NCBI RefSeq assembly: GCF_000372725.1
Contig: NW_005198965.1
Coordinates: 225,685 to 289,684 of the forward strand
Direction of reading: 5' to 3'
Length of the DNA: 64,000 bases
Source of the DNA: Emiliania huxleyi CCMP1516
Taxonomy: Eukaryota; Haptophyta; Isochrysidales; Noelaerhabdaceae
The position numbers and the translations under genes were made by a program. A model generated the notes under the pieces. That model did no database searches and was not told the DNA's origin. It saw nothing but the letters and a program-made list of their open reading frames with translations. Shown here in pieces: positions 40,357-50,581 of this stretch (position 1 is its first letter; each line of letters begins with the position of its first letter).

Positions 40357-41658
40357 ATGTGTTTGCATGCGTCGGTCCTCTCGCTCAGTTTCCCGCGGCT
40401 CATCTCTCTGCACGAACGGCCAGGCTACTTTGTTCCGTTGGCAACGCTCCCATCCCACGCGGCAGCGGGGCTGGCATCGGCGAACACAAGCGATGGTCGC
40501 ACCCTCTTGGTGCTTGCCAACTTTTGGGGCGGCGCCTCTCACGTCTTTGCCTTTGCCGGTGGAGCGTTGACGAAGCTGCAGGAGCTACCGACCGACATGG
40601 CCCACGACTGGGAAATCGCACGCCTCTCCGACGGCCGCACACACGCCATCGTAGCCAACTACGGGGGCGCAGTCTCCACCGTCTACCAGCTGAGCGACCC
40701 GCGGGTTCCGCCGCCGGAGCCTCTGCCGCCGCCGCCGTGCAGCGATCAGCACGCCGCATGCCGCGACTGGCAAACAGCCGGCGAGTGCGCGCACAACCCC
40801 ACCTTTATGCGCGAGCAGTGCCAGCAGAGCTGCGGCAGCTGCGCCGCGCCCGGAGCAGGCCCGTTCGTGCCCGTGCAGCTGCTGCCGACCGAAGCGGCGT
40901 CGGCCGCGCACCACTTTGTCGTGCGCACCGCCGGTGGCCCGAGCCGAGACTTCTTGCTCGTGGCGCAGCGCCGCGTCGCCCTCTTTGAGTTTGACCCGCA
41001 AGCGGCGCAGTGGCGGCTCTTCTTGCAGACCAACGCGACCGGCATCTGCGAGTTCGCCAGCTGCGAGGCGCCCAGCGGGGAGGCGGTGCTCGTGTTTGCC
41101 CAGTGGCACGCGGGCGGCACCTTCCGCACCGCCAGCGCAGTCTATGCTTTCGATCCGGCAGCCTCCCAGCCGCTGCAGCTGCTGCAGGAGCTGCCGACGC
41201 TCGGGGCGCACGACGCCGAGTGCTTCACAGTCGAGGGAGGGGAGGGGAGCGAGACGCTGCTCGCGATCGCAAACGTGCGCGACGACGCCTCGCAGCGCGT
41301 CTCTTCCGCCATCTACCGCCTCGACGGACGAGCACTCGTCGAGGCGCAGCGGCTCGACACCGTCGGCGCGCACGATCTCGAGCCTCTCTGGGCGGGCGGC
41401 CGGCGGCTGCTCGCCGTCGCAAACCAGGGCGACGGAACCTCCTGCAACGCCTCGGTGGACGTGTACGCGCACGCGCCCCGCGGGTGGGAGCTGCTCCAGT
41501 CCCTCCCGACCGGCTGCTGCGTGTACGTCCACTCCTTCCGCGACAGGGGGCGCCTCCTCCTCGGCGCGGCGGTGGAGCGAATCGGCTCCGAGCCCGCGCA
41601 AGCTGACACGTACCGCACAGACTCACTCGTGTTTGAGTGGATAGAGCAGACGTACTAG
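40357..41658 (+). CDS. EPTP/EAR-repeat beta-propeller with an inserted ShKT domain
   Basis: 433 residues from the ATG at 40357; the frame is open a further 150 bp upstream. EPTP-like units are visible: TLPSHAAAGLASA with TLLVLANFWGG, LQELPTDMAHDWEIARL with HAIVANYGG, LLQELPTLGAHDAECFTV with LLAIANVRD, and VGAHDLEPLWAGGRRLLAVA. Each follows the L-x(2)-LPT-x-GAHDxExF...LAVAN pattern of LGI/TSPEAR propellers. Between units two and three a six-Cys module (CSDQHAACRDWQTAGECA, then CQQSCGSC) is a ShKT domain, a common extracellular Cys-rich module in algal and animal proteins. No clear signal peptide is seen at 40357, so an upstream exon spliced near CTCTCGCTCAG (about 40390) is possible. Likely extracellular binding or adhesion. 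Confidence 0.72.
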   Translation: MCLHASVLSLSFPRLISLHERPGYFVPLATLPSHAAAGLASANTSDGRTLLVLANFWGGASHVFAFAGGALTKLQELPTDMAHDWEIARLSDGRTHAIVANYGGAVSTVYQLSDPRVPPPEPLPPPPCSDQHAACRDWQTAGECAHNPTFMREQCQQSCGSCAAPGAGPFVPVQLLPTEAASAAHHFVVRTAGGPSRDFLLVAQRRVALFEFDPQAAQWRLFLQTNATGICEFASCEAPSGEAVLVFAQWHAGGTFRTASAVYAFDPAASQPLQLLQELPTLGAHDAECFTVEGGEGSETLLAIANVRDDASQRVSSAIYRLDGRALVEAQRLDTVGAHDLEPLWAGGRRLLAVANQGDGTSCNASVDVYAHAPRGWELLQSLPTGCCVYVHSFRDRGRLLLGAAVERIGSEPAQADTYRTDSLVFEWIEQTY

Positions 41659-42020
41659 CACAGTCCGTCACAGAGCAAACCCAGCGACAATGGGGACGCG
41701 CGCACTTGTGCGCGTCCGAGCCGTTGTCAGAGCGCCCTCTTCTCTCGGATCTCGCGGTTGCCGGTTCTCGCGCGCGTGCATGTGCACGTGCATGTATGCC
41801 ATGTGGTTCCGCGATCCGCGTGACTGTTCTCAGAGTCCGCGCGTCTCTGCGTGTCGGTGTGTGTGGGTGTGTGCGCGCGCGCTCGTCGCTCTCGAGGTCG
41901 AGGCGAAGCGAGAGAGAGTGTTTTTACGGCTCTTGTTTTACTCTTTTTCGGTACGGCTTTATTCCCCAGTTCGCACTCTGCTCGCTCTCTCTACTTTGTG
42001 AACTCCGACTTTATTTGCTA
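41659..42020. other. Gene-free interval between convergent genes
   Basis: Contains a run of GTGTGTGGGTGTGTGCGCGC near 41860. No gene is supported. Confidence 0.3.
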
Positions 42021-42584
42021 CTAGTTTTTGCATTGCCGGGTCGCAGCGACACACCGAGCGTGGATCTCTGGGAAGCTCCGCGCGTAGTCGTGCAACAGTT
42101 CTTCCCCCGCCCTCACGGGTCGCAGAGTGCGGAACGAGTTGAAAGCTGAGCCCTCGTAGTTCACTAGCTCGAGGTTGGGCTGTTCGCTGTGGTTCACAAA
42201 CCAAGACGCGTCGAGGACCGCCGTCCCACACGCGTGGATGCCGTAGACGCGAGCGCCGCTCTGCGTGCGGAAAGGCCGCTTGGCGTCCTCCGGGTCGTCG
42301 ATCGGCGCGAAAAAGTCGAGGGCGTGCTCTCGTACTAATGCCGGGAGCGCATCGAGCTCGTTCTCCGTCACTAGAACATGTGGCTCCGGCGTGCAAAGGT
42401 GCGCGTTTGCGGGACGGAACGGGTCGATGCCACTGGGTATGTCACGAAGCGCAACGACACCAACGCCAGCCACCCTGGATGGGGCCAGCTTCACGTACGT
42501 CTCGTCGGCGAGGTGGCGCAGCAGCGCTCGCTTCAGCGCGTGGGCTCGACGGGCGGCACCCTGGGCGCTTCGCGGCCAGGCCAT
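42021..42584 (-). CDS. SET-domain protein (probable lysine methyltransferase)
   Basis: One exon of 187 residues. The N-terminal SET motif is seen in VAGVGVVALRDIPSGID; the AdoMet and catalytic core in SWFVNHSEQPNLELV (the NHSxxPN box) and AFNSFRTLRPVRAGEELLHDY, whose final Tyr is the catalytic residue. There are no pre-SET or post-SET Cys clusters. The insert between the halves is short. This is the compact SET type found in many protists, some of which methylate non-histone substrates. The stop follows shortly after the core, so the protein is complete, ending RQCKN. Confidence 0.82.
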   Translation of the reverse strand: MAWPRSAQGAARRAHALKRALLRHLADETYVKLAPSRVAGVGVVALRDIPSGIDPFRPANAHLCTPEPHVLVTENELDALPALVREHALDFFAPIDDPEDAKRPFRTQSGARVYGIHACGTAVLDASWFVNHSEQPNLELVNYEGSAFNSFRTLRPVRAGEELLHDYARSFPEIHARCVAATRQCKN

Positions 42585-43307
42585 ATGTCACCACAGGTCA
42601 GGTGTAGTTTATTTTTGCTTGGGCGGACAGCATGATGAAATTCTGGAAAAACCTGACCGGCCCCTGCCCTGCCCCTACCTACCTACCTACCTACCTACCC
42701 TACTTATGGGAAACTAAAAAAGAAATCACTTGCCGGGTGAAGGTGGGATACTATACCAACTACAGTGATGGTTGGTGGTACTCTCCTGCAACCACAGTCC
42801 TTCCTGAGACATGACAGGCCACTCTCAAGCCCTACAAGCACCAGATCACCCACTTGGGGAGGGTTGACGTCGTGATTTCCGCGGAAAATTTCCTTTTTTT
42901 GCTTGAAAATTCCGGCGCGAAGAGAGGGAAAACCCCGACGGGAGGGCCCAGACCTACCCTACCTAACCCGTCATGCTGTCCGCCCAAGCAAAAAAAGAAT
43001 ACACCTGCACAGGTCAGGCACTGATCTGCAGCCGAAAAAAAACCAGACGGGGCAAGTCTGTTTTCTTTCTTTCTTTCTTAGGACACCAAAGGGAGGACAG
43101 CGAACAGCCAGCGAGGGTGTGATCTGAGACAGACCTCCTCATACCTCGCTATTCGACGGCCGGCCAACTTTTTCAGTGTAGTCTACTTTTCGCTTATTCG
43201 GGAGAGAAGTTGAACTGTTTATTCATCTTGATTGTGGCCGTTCGCGCGGCGGCATCGAGCCGTGTACCCCGCCTCTTGACAACCGAAGGGGCGAGCGAAT
43301 CAGAGCC
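42585..43307. repeat. Gene-free stretch with CTAC repeat and dispersed-repeat piece
   Basis: CTACCTACC tetranucleotide repeat at about 42672-42702. TTTTCTTTCTTTCTTTCTTA and AAAGGGAGGACAG at about 43058-43100 belong to the GAAAG/GGGAGG dispersed family. The 5' leader of the ATP-grasp gene is at the right. Confidence 0.55.
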
Positions 43308-45312
43308 ATGAGCGGGCAGGCCTTTATTGTCGTTGACCCAGTGTCCACGGGAGGCGTCGTGGCCGTCGAAGCCATGCAGCGGGGCTACTCCGTGATCATC
43401 GCGTGGAGTGAGGAGTGCTCGGAGGACATGCGGGCGCACGTGCCCGACGTCTGCAAGGGCATCAAGTATCACGCCGAAGTGGAGGAGAAGTCGACCATCC
43501 CCCAAACAGCCGCGGCGGTCAAAGCGGCGGCCGGCGGGATGCCGATTGCGGCGTGCATCGTCGGCGCCGAGACAGGAGTCACCTTGGCCGACAAGCTGAG
43601 TCTCGAGCTCGGAGTCCGAAGCAACGGCATCTTCCCGCTCGGTGACCGCCGCAACAAGGCGCCGCCGCCCTATCGCGCTGACACTCGCCCTCTGCAGCCG
43701 CCACCGTCACCGCCGCGCCCCCACCTCCCGGCAGAGCGTCCAGCAGCGGGCCGTCAAGGCGACGGGCCTCCGCGCGGTGCGGGAGGCGCTCGGCACGACT
43801 TGGACCGAGGTGAAGGACTTTGTCGCGACCGAGTCTATGCCGGTGGTGGTCAAGCCGGTCGAGAGCGCTGGCTCCGACGGCGTCAAGCTCTGCCACACGG
43901 TGGAGGAGGCCAAGGCCCACTTCACGCTCCTCATGGAGTCGCAGCGCAAGTGCGGGGCGCAGGGCGCGGCGGTGCTCTGCCAAGAGTTCCTCAAGGGCAA
44001 GGCGCCTCACCCGCCCTCTCGAGCCGTCGCGGCCCTCCCAGACCCCGCCCAGCGTCCCACGCACACTCCGCGCAGGAGTACGTAGTCGATTGCGTCTCTC
44101 GCGGCGGTGTGCACAAGGTCATCATGGTTTGGGTCTACGACAAGTCTTGCCCTAGATACTGAAACCCAAGCCTCTTGAAACCCCAAGTCTCTGTGTTCCC
44201 GCGATGTTCTGATTGCCCTGCGCCGTGCCGCGTCCATGCCCCTCATGTCCCCGGACTTCATACCCTAGGCGGCCGACGAACGGCTCCGCCTTCGTCTACT
44301 ACGGCATGATCCCTGTGGAGTCGAGCTCGGAGGTGGCGCAGGTGCTGATCAAGTACACGCTCGGCGTGCTCAAGGCGCTCAAGCTCGACAACGGGCCGAC
44401 GCACGGTGAGGTGATGATGACGGCGGATGGGCCGTGCATGGTCGAGATGAACTGCCGTTCGCACGGGTGGGACGGCTCGTGGGTGCCGCTCGAGAAGCTG
44501 CTGACGGGAGGGTACTCGCAACCCGACGTCGCCGTCAGCTCGCACGTCGACGGGCCTGCGTTCGACAAGATTCCGGCCGTCTACCCAAAGTTCAAGGCCG
44601 CGGGTCAGACGGCTCGAATCTTCACCCCTCCTTGGTGGCGCGAAGGGTTGAATGGCGTCTCTAAACGCCTGCACATCATGTGAACAGGTGATGCTTGTCT
44701 CCTTCTTCCGCGGCGCCGTCCGCTCGATGCCCGGCTATGAAAAAATGAAGCGGCTCGCACCCTTCCTTTGCGTGATATAAGCGACGCTGTGAGGAGATGC
44801 CGTTCACATCGTGGGAGCGTGAAGCGTAGGCTCGCTTCCTTCGTCGCGCTGCAGACGCCCATCGGCGTCGGATCAAAGGCGCGGCTCACCGTCGGCCTGT
44901 TCTGTACCGCCGTAAACAGCTCCTGAACAGCATCTCAGATTTGCAGCTTAAACAGGTGGAGCTCACCGTCGACCTCTTCACCGCCGTCGGCGTGCTCATC
45001 CTCGCCAACCCGGACGCGAAGCAGCTCGAGGCGGATTTGGCGACGGTGCGGAAGATGGAGAAGGAGGGCCTTTTCACGTTCGACGAGGAGATCGACCCCG
45101 TGCAGGCCGATGATATGGTCGATATGCTCCCCGGCCGCCGCCTCACCGAGTACAGCGACGCCAGCCGTCTCTCCGGTCGGATCTCTGGGGCGGGCGCCTA
45201 CAAGGCGTCCGCGGGGGGGCCGCCCACGAACGAGACGCTCTTCGCCGTCGCCGGCGCCGCGTTTGCCGCCGGCGCGCTCATTGGCCTGCTCGCGGCCAAG
45301 GCAGTGAAGTGA
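43308..45312 (+). CDS. ATP-grasp ligase with C-terminal membrane anchor, seven exons
   Basis: Exons 43308-43658, 43735-44001, 44076-44143, 44269-44596, 44688-44752, 44830-44878 and 44956-45312 (1485 nt, 494 residues). Five of the six introns are GC-AG (mainly AAG|GC); the third is AA|GT. The N-terminal domain is Rossmann-like (FIVVDPVSTGGVVAVEAMQR; SNGIFPLGDRRNK). Exon 2 has the ATP-grasp lysine region (MPVVVKPVESAGSDGVKLC). Exon 4 carries the metal and catalytic acid region (TADGPCMVEMNCRSHGWDG, E and N as expected). Exons 5-7 give a C-terminal domain (LVSFFRGAVRSMPG, TVDLFTAVGVLILAN) and a final hydrophobic segment (LFAVAGAAFAAGALIGLLAA) followed by KAVK, a tail anchor. The fold matches L-amino-acid ligases and carnosine-synthase-like enzymes that make dipeptides. 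The actual substrates are unknown. Confidence 0.85.
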
Positions 45313-46281
45313 ACGTGAAGGTGTTGACAGAGTGGGATAACTCGCTCCCGGGTCGGGGGATGATCGTCGGACGTGGTGTGGGCGTGCTCGTGTAGCGCTC
45401 AGTGTGTGCAGTGTGTGCAGTCGAGGAGACCGAGGAGCAGCAATGCTTGAGGTCGAGCGGAGAGACGCTGGAGAGAAGTTGAGCGCCCCTTGCTGTCTTG
45501 GAGAGGCAGTCTGATGTGTGTGCTTGCCTGTATGTGCGTGTCTGACTCTCGGGGCGCCCTCCTGGCAAAACTGGCATACACGTTTCTGGGATCCTGCGCG
45601 AGTGTGCGCGACTGCGTGTGCTGGCGCACATACTGCTGACTCGTGACTGGCGCAGTTCTCTTGAGTTCGTCTACTTTCTTGTCCGCGCCGCGCCGTGCCC
45701 CTCAAATTCGACCATGCGACCAATACGGCTTTACCCCTCGAGCTATGCCGCCCCTACAGGTAAGTAAGGTGAGGACTGAGGTAAACTTTTCCTATCCTCT
45801 ATGTCGTATGTGTGCCCTATCTAAAGATATAAGGGCCTCGCGTCGTCCGCCGTTTATCCCCGTGACCGGAGGAACTCGTGGTACCGAGGAGTCTCGAGCT
45901 TCAGCTGGCGAACCATCATGCCGCTCTCGGCACCGCAGCAGCGCGCGAGCGCCGCGCCGCGCAGCGCGCTGCCGAGGCTCAGGACGCGGCTCGCGGGCAG
46001 CGCAACCGCCCGGCGCCGAGCCGGTGCTAGGCCGCCTCCGCTGCGCCTGCTTCCTTGCGCGCCGCTGGACGTCGGCCGAGAAGACCGCTTCCCTCTGGGG
46101 ACCCGACTCCGCGAAGATCGCGCGCGCGTCGTGAGTGGCGGCGCGCGCGCGATCTCCGTTCCCGGGCACGCCGGTCGCAGTGGCATGGGCTCCCAGGCTC
46201 AAAAGCGCTCCCGTCAACAGCGAGCGAGCGCCGCCGCTGCTCCTCCTCCCGCCGCCGCTCACCGAGACTCGGTGCCGCCGT

Positions 46282-46324
<43 letters not shown>

Positions 46325-46978
46325 GGCCTCGCGCCTCGCCTCCGTCACCGCCGCCCTCCATCTCGCAGCGGCGCGTCCCTCTGATGGCGCGGGCGCCTCG
46401 CTCACCGGCGCCTCGCCGCCCCCCCCCCCCTTCTCGCGCCGCTCCGCTCGTGGCCGCCGCCTCCCCTGTCAATCCCGCCGCCTCCCCTGTCATCCCGCCG
46501 CCCGCACCACCGCCGCCACCGCCTCGCACCTCGCCGCCGCCGCCACCGACCGCCCTCCCCTGCGCCGCGGAGCGCGGTGCAGGGGGTGAGCCCCCGCTGC
46601 GCAGCCTCACCGCAGTGCACTGCGCTCTCCGCGCCCCTGACGATTAGTGAGGAGGTGGTGTTGCACAGCATGGAGCTCGGCGAGCGTTTAGCGAGCCCCT
46701 CAGCTAGTAACGAATAAATAAAACGGGTAACGGGCCAAACTCTGAGACGAGCCCTGTTCTGTGAGCTGTGTCGTGTGTGATCTGGGCGATGCTTAGAAGG
46801 GAAGAAGTTCTCATATATTAGAACGTGTGTGTTTTGCCGCGAGCCGCGAGCCGCGCGCGCGTCTTTGCCGTTTGTTTGCGGCGTGGCGCGCGTTTATGGT
46901 TTATCCCCACGCGAGTTACAAAAACGCTCACAATGGACAATGGTCCCTGGCTGCTAAGCGCTATCGGGTCAATACACG
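45313..46978. other. Gene-poor stretch with GCC triplet run
   Basis: A long CCG/GCC run at about 46280-46325 gives poly-Ala or poly-Pro in any frame. Between 45875 and 46025 the plus strand reads a helical Ala/Arg/Gln segment (LELQLANHHAALGTAAARER) that could be a coiled-coil exon, but I cannot link it to a gene. Confidence 0.35.
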
Positions 46979-47659
46979 TCACCACGTCGAGTTGATGTTC
47001 GCATCCACGGGTCTCAACCACGCGAGTGACGTCTCGCGCTCCTGTGCGTGGGCGACGCGCTCGAGCGCGAACGCCGTCGTGACCTGCGCGAGGAAGTCGG
47101 CCTCTCTCTTGCCGCGCGGACGCCACGCGATAAGGCACGGCGAAGAGAGAGCGGCGAGGACTGAGGCGAGCGCACCGTATGCAGCGGGCTGGTAGATGCA
47201 GTCGCACGCGACGACGAGGTCTGCGCAGGTCAGGGCGTCCGGCACGGCAGCGTCGGCCCAGTTGAGTGGCTGCACGGAGATCCGCTCGTGCCACGGCGAC
47301 GCGGCGGCGTTTGACTTTGCGATCGGCAGCACCTCGGGCAGGTCGGTCAGGACGACAGTGGCGCCGAGAGCCGCGCACGCGATGCCACACACGCCCGTGC
47401 CTGCTCCCAACTCGACGACACGCTTCCCACGAAGACCATTCGGTGCGAAGGAGGTATCCAAATGGCGCACCGTGGCGTCCGCAGCCTCCCACACCACAGT
47501 GCCCGCGCCGGTCGACCAAGTCGTATGGCTGAGCGAGCCCTGCGAGATGTGCAACGTAGCACCAGCATTTGGCATGTGAAACTCGCGGCGGTCGAGCGTC
47601 TTCTCGCCACCAGTCTGCCATGCACCGTCCTCGTCGGACTCGCTGCTGCCGCCGGCCAT
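46979..47659 (-). CDS. Methyltransf_16-type (METTL21-like) protein methyltransferase
   Basis: One exon of 226 residues from the ATG at 47659. It has the family features in order: TVVWEAADATVRHL, the glycine loop VVELGAGTGVCGIACAAL, an acidic strand end VVLTDLPEVLPI, LNWADAA, and VVACDCIYQPAAYGAL, the D-C-I-Y post-I box typical of METTL21 proteins. The N-terminal head is acidic (SSESDEDGAWQTGG). No targeting signal is seen, so it is probably cytosolic. The substrate is unknown; family relatives methylate Hsp70, VCP, eEF1A and others. It is much closer to textbook METTL21 than the other two members in the window. Confidence 0.82.
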   Translation of the reverse strand: MAGGSSESDEDGAWQTGGEKTLDRREFHMPNAGATLHISQGSLSHTTWSTGAGTVVWEAADATVRHLDTSFAPNGLRGKRVVELGAGTGVCGIACAALGATVVLTDLPEVLPIAKSNAAASPWHERISVQPLNWADAAVPDALTCADLVVACDCIYQPAAYGALASVLAALSSPCLIAWRPRGKREADFLAQVTTAFALERVAHAQERETSLAWLRPVDANINSTW

Positions 47660-49554
47660 TTTGCGGAAGCGCAAGCTGGTGACAGAAATCTAGCTTCGGC
47701 CACCGCGTCGGTAGCTGGAAGGGACTCGGGCTCGGGGAGCTCTTGGGATAAACTAAGTTCGGGGTTTTTGTAGCGTTCCACACTTGGACTCTCGAGACTT
47801 CCTCCCACACTTTGCCCTGGATTTTGGTGAAATCCAGTTGCTCTGACAAGCCTCTGCCAGTCGCCATTTATTTAATGGCGGCCCGGGATGAAGAAACTGG
47901 TCTTTGCCAGACTGAGTGAGGACTATTGTGCGCCTTGGCAAGACAGACGGTTCCGATGGTATTTTTTGCGAACGCAGTGGACTTCATCTTGCCGGTCAAC
48001 TGCCGGCGGTCGACAACTGCCGTTCGAGCAGCGTCGGCGACCGCCGTCAAGATGAACACCTCTCAAGTTGAGCCGCGGCATGCCGCCTTGCCGCCCCGCC
48101 TGCGGCGTGCCCCTGTGCCCTGAGGGAGGGTGTAGTGTGTAGAGAGAGGATGTAGTTGTAGAGTGTAGAGCGCTGTAGAGCTGTAGAGCTGTAGAGCGCT
48201 GGAGAGCGCTGGAGAGCGCTGGAGAGCTGTAGGGGGGGCGGCGGTACCCCAGGCGAAAGAAGCAGCCGGCGCGCAGTCAGAGGGAGGCCGGTCGGGTACG
48301 GGGGGAGGCTGTCTGAGGTGATCCGGGTGGCTGGGAGTCTTTGTGTGTGTAATACGCCTCCGAGTTGCTATGAGCCTTTGTGTGTGTAATACGTCTACAA
48401 GCTGCTATGACTGCAGTCTTTGACCATCTGAGCCCCCCCCCCCCCCTCCCCGCCCCGCCCCCGCCTTTCCTCCTCTCCCCTTCCGTTTCGGCTCCACTCA
48501 TCCCTCTCTCGCCATCGCCTGCAGGTGCAGGGGAGATACGAAACGAAAATTGATGGGCTTGCCCATCCCGGAGTGGTTCGACCCACATAAATCCGAGACG
48601 GTGACGGGATGCTGTCGTACGGTGATCTCAGGCCCAGTGAGGTAGTGCATCTGACTATCCCGGATCCTGCTGAACAAGTTCCTCTTGTAGCTCGATCGGT
48701 CACACCGCCATCGCCGTCGGGGAGAGGGGGGACGACACCACGACACTGCCTCAGCAGCGTGCACCTCGATCCTGTACCGTGTTTGTTATGACCCCCCCCA
48801 ATGAACACACCAGTGAGGGAGGGCGAGACGATCGAGGGGTCCCGTACCATGCGGAATCGACCCTATCCAGTGCTCAAGTGCTCAAGCTGTAGAGCTCTAC
48901 ATCCGTACCTGGAAAACCCCGGGTATACCTGGAAAATACCCTGCGACCGCCTGGGTATCGTGCCGATTTCCTCAATTTTGCCTCAGATTTTGCCCCAGAC
49001 CAGCTCTCAGACTCAGGGAAACTCCCGAGTTTCCAGAATGGAGCACCAAACACCCTCTGTTTTCCCTGGAAATTTCCGGAAACGCAAAGTGCTGGGGACC
49101 CTCTGTTTTCCTTTTTGTTTGCCGGAAAAGTATATGCAGGCCAAGTCGCGGAGCGCCTGGGGCGAGGCGTCGGCGCGAGCAATGCTCTCAAAGGACTGCG
49201 GATGCGGTTGTGCAAACTCGAGAGCCTCGCACGAGACATTGGGCGGCGTGATGCCGGCAATGTACTTGGTTAAGTTTGAGAGATTTTAGAACCAACAAGA
49301 CTTTGTGAACGTGTGGTGTGGACGCGAGAATAGCTCCGCCCGTTATGGGCAAGGGCACCGATGCGAGTCGACTTTTGTGTTGTCGTCGTTTCGTAACTTA
49401 AAATCAGCACTGAAAATCATGCGCTCGTGAATACGTTGCTGAACTCTGCTTCCCCTTCCCTAGTCACCGTGGCCCAACGGAGTCAAGCGTCCGCGGTTTA
49501 TTTTTTCTTGCCACAAGACGACCGCAAAAGACGGGTCATCCGAGCTTGCTTTTC
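47660..49554. repeat. Gene-free stretch with tandem and dispersed repeats
   Basis: 48130-48232 holds a short tandem repeat of AGAGCGCTG(G/T)AG units. 48310-48410 has a direct repeat with TTTGTGTGTGTAATACG. 48621-48720 repeats 40248-40335. A run of C is at 48435-48447. No gene is supported. Confidence 0.6.
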
Positions 49555-50448
49555 ATGGTGGACTCCTACCCGCTCGACCCGAGCTGCCCGGTCTCGCCGC
49601 TCCTGCCGTACGTGCTCCGCTTCAACGCCTCAGCCGCCACGGGCTGGGTCGAGCAGGAGGCACACGCTCTCGAGGCCTCGCTCGAAGGCTCCCTGCCCGT
49701 GGCCATCGCGCTGACTGTAGGGTCGTTGCTCCTCCTCCTCGCTGGAGAGCGACTCTCTCGTCTCGCCTTCTTCCTCTCCGCCGGAGTCGTCGCTTACCTC
49801 GCCACCCTCCTCGCCACCGACGCCGCCCTCTCCGGCCTCTCCCTCGCATCCGCGGCGGCAAACTGCGTCGCGCTCTGCGCCGCGCCACTCTTGGTCGGCG
49901 TGGCGGTGGGCGGCCTGGCGCTGCGGCTCCTCACGCTGGCCTTTGCGTCCGTGGGCCTCTGCGCGGGCGGCGCACTCGGCTTCTGGAGCTACGAGCTCGG
50001 CTTGCACCGCGTCGCCACGGGCGTCGTGTTTCTCCATCGCGACCTCACCTACTTTATCTGCATCGGCGTGGCCGGCCTGGTCGGCGCGGTGCTCCTCGCG
50101 CACCAGCAGAAGCCGCTCATGGTCTTCGCCACCGCCGCGGCTGGCGCCGTGGGGCTCGTGCCTGGCCTTGCCCTCCTCGCCTTCTCGCGCATCGACGCGC
50201 GCTTCCTGTGGGTGGTGGACCCGTCGGCGGCGAGCGAGCACCGCGGGTCGCCCTTCGTCTGGGGGCAGTGCCTCTCCACCCTTCTCTACTTTGCGGTCGG
50301 CGTGGCGGTGCAGCGGCGGCTTTCCGGCGCGGAGGGGCGGTCGTGCTGCGGCCGGCGGCGAGTGAGCGACGCGTCGTGGGTGGGCGGAGGAGGCCAGCTG
50401 CGCGTCGTGCTGATGGACGGCCGCGTCACGACGGAGCAGGTTCTGTGA
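49555..50448 (+). CDS. TMEM198/DUF4203-like multi-pass membrane protein
   Basis: One exon of 297 residues. An N-terminal luminal segment of about 45 residues is followed by seven hydrophobic helices: VAIALTVGSLLLLLAG, LAFFLSAGVVAYLATLL, NCVALCAAPLLVGVAVGGLA, LLTLAFASVGLCAGGALGFW, FICIGVAGLVGAVLLA, LMVFATAAAGAVGLVPGLALLAF and LSTLLYFAVGVAVQRRL. Length, helix spacing and the Gly-rich third and fourth helices fit the TM7S3/TM198 family, found in animals and protists with unclear function. The C-terminal tail is Cys/Arg-rich (RSCCGRRRV) and cytosolic by the positive-inside rule. There is no signal peptide. Confidence 0.65.
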   Translation: MVDSYPLDPSCPVSPLLPYVLRFNASAATGWVEQEAHALEASLEGSLPVAIALTVGSLLLLLAGERLSRLAFFLSAGVVAYLATLLATDAALSGLSLASAAANCVALCAAPLLVGVAVGGLALRLLTLAFASVGLCAGGALGFWSYELGLHRVATGVVFLHRDLTYFICIGVAGLVGAVLLAHQQKPLMVFATAAAGAVGLVPGLALLAFSRIDARFLWVVDPSAASEHRGSPFVWGQCLSTLLYFAVGVAVQRRLSGAEGRSCCGRRRVSDASWVGGGGQLRVVLMDGRVTTEQVL

Positions 50449-50550
50449 GCCGCCGTAGACGTAGCGGCCGGCAGCGGGGGTGGCGACGCCGCGCCGTCAT
50501 TGTGATCGGTCACAGCCCGCCACCACCATCGCCGCCATGGCCACCGTGTT

Positions 50551-50581
<31 letters not shown>

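Noticed and set aside
46261-46560. Poly-Ala/Pro protein at the GCC run
   Set aside because: All frames are low-complexity; no domain, start context or splice links were found.
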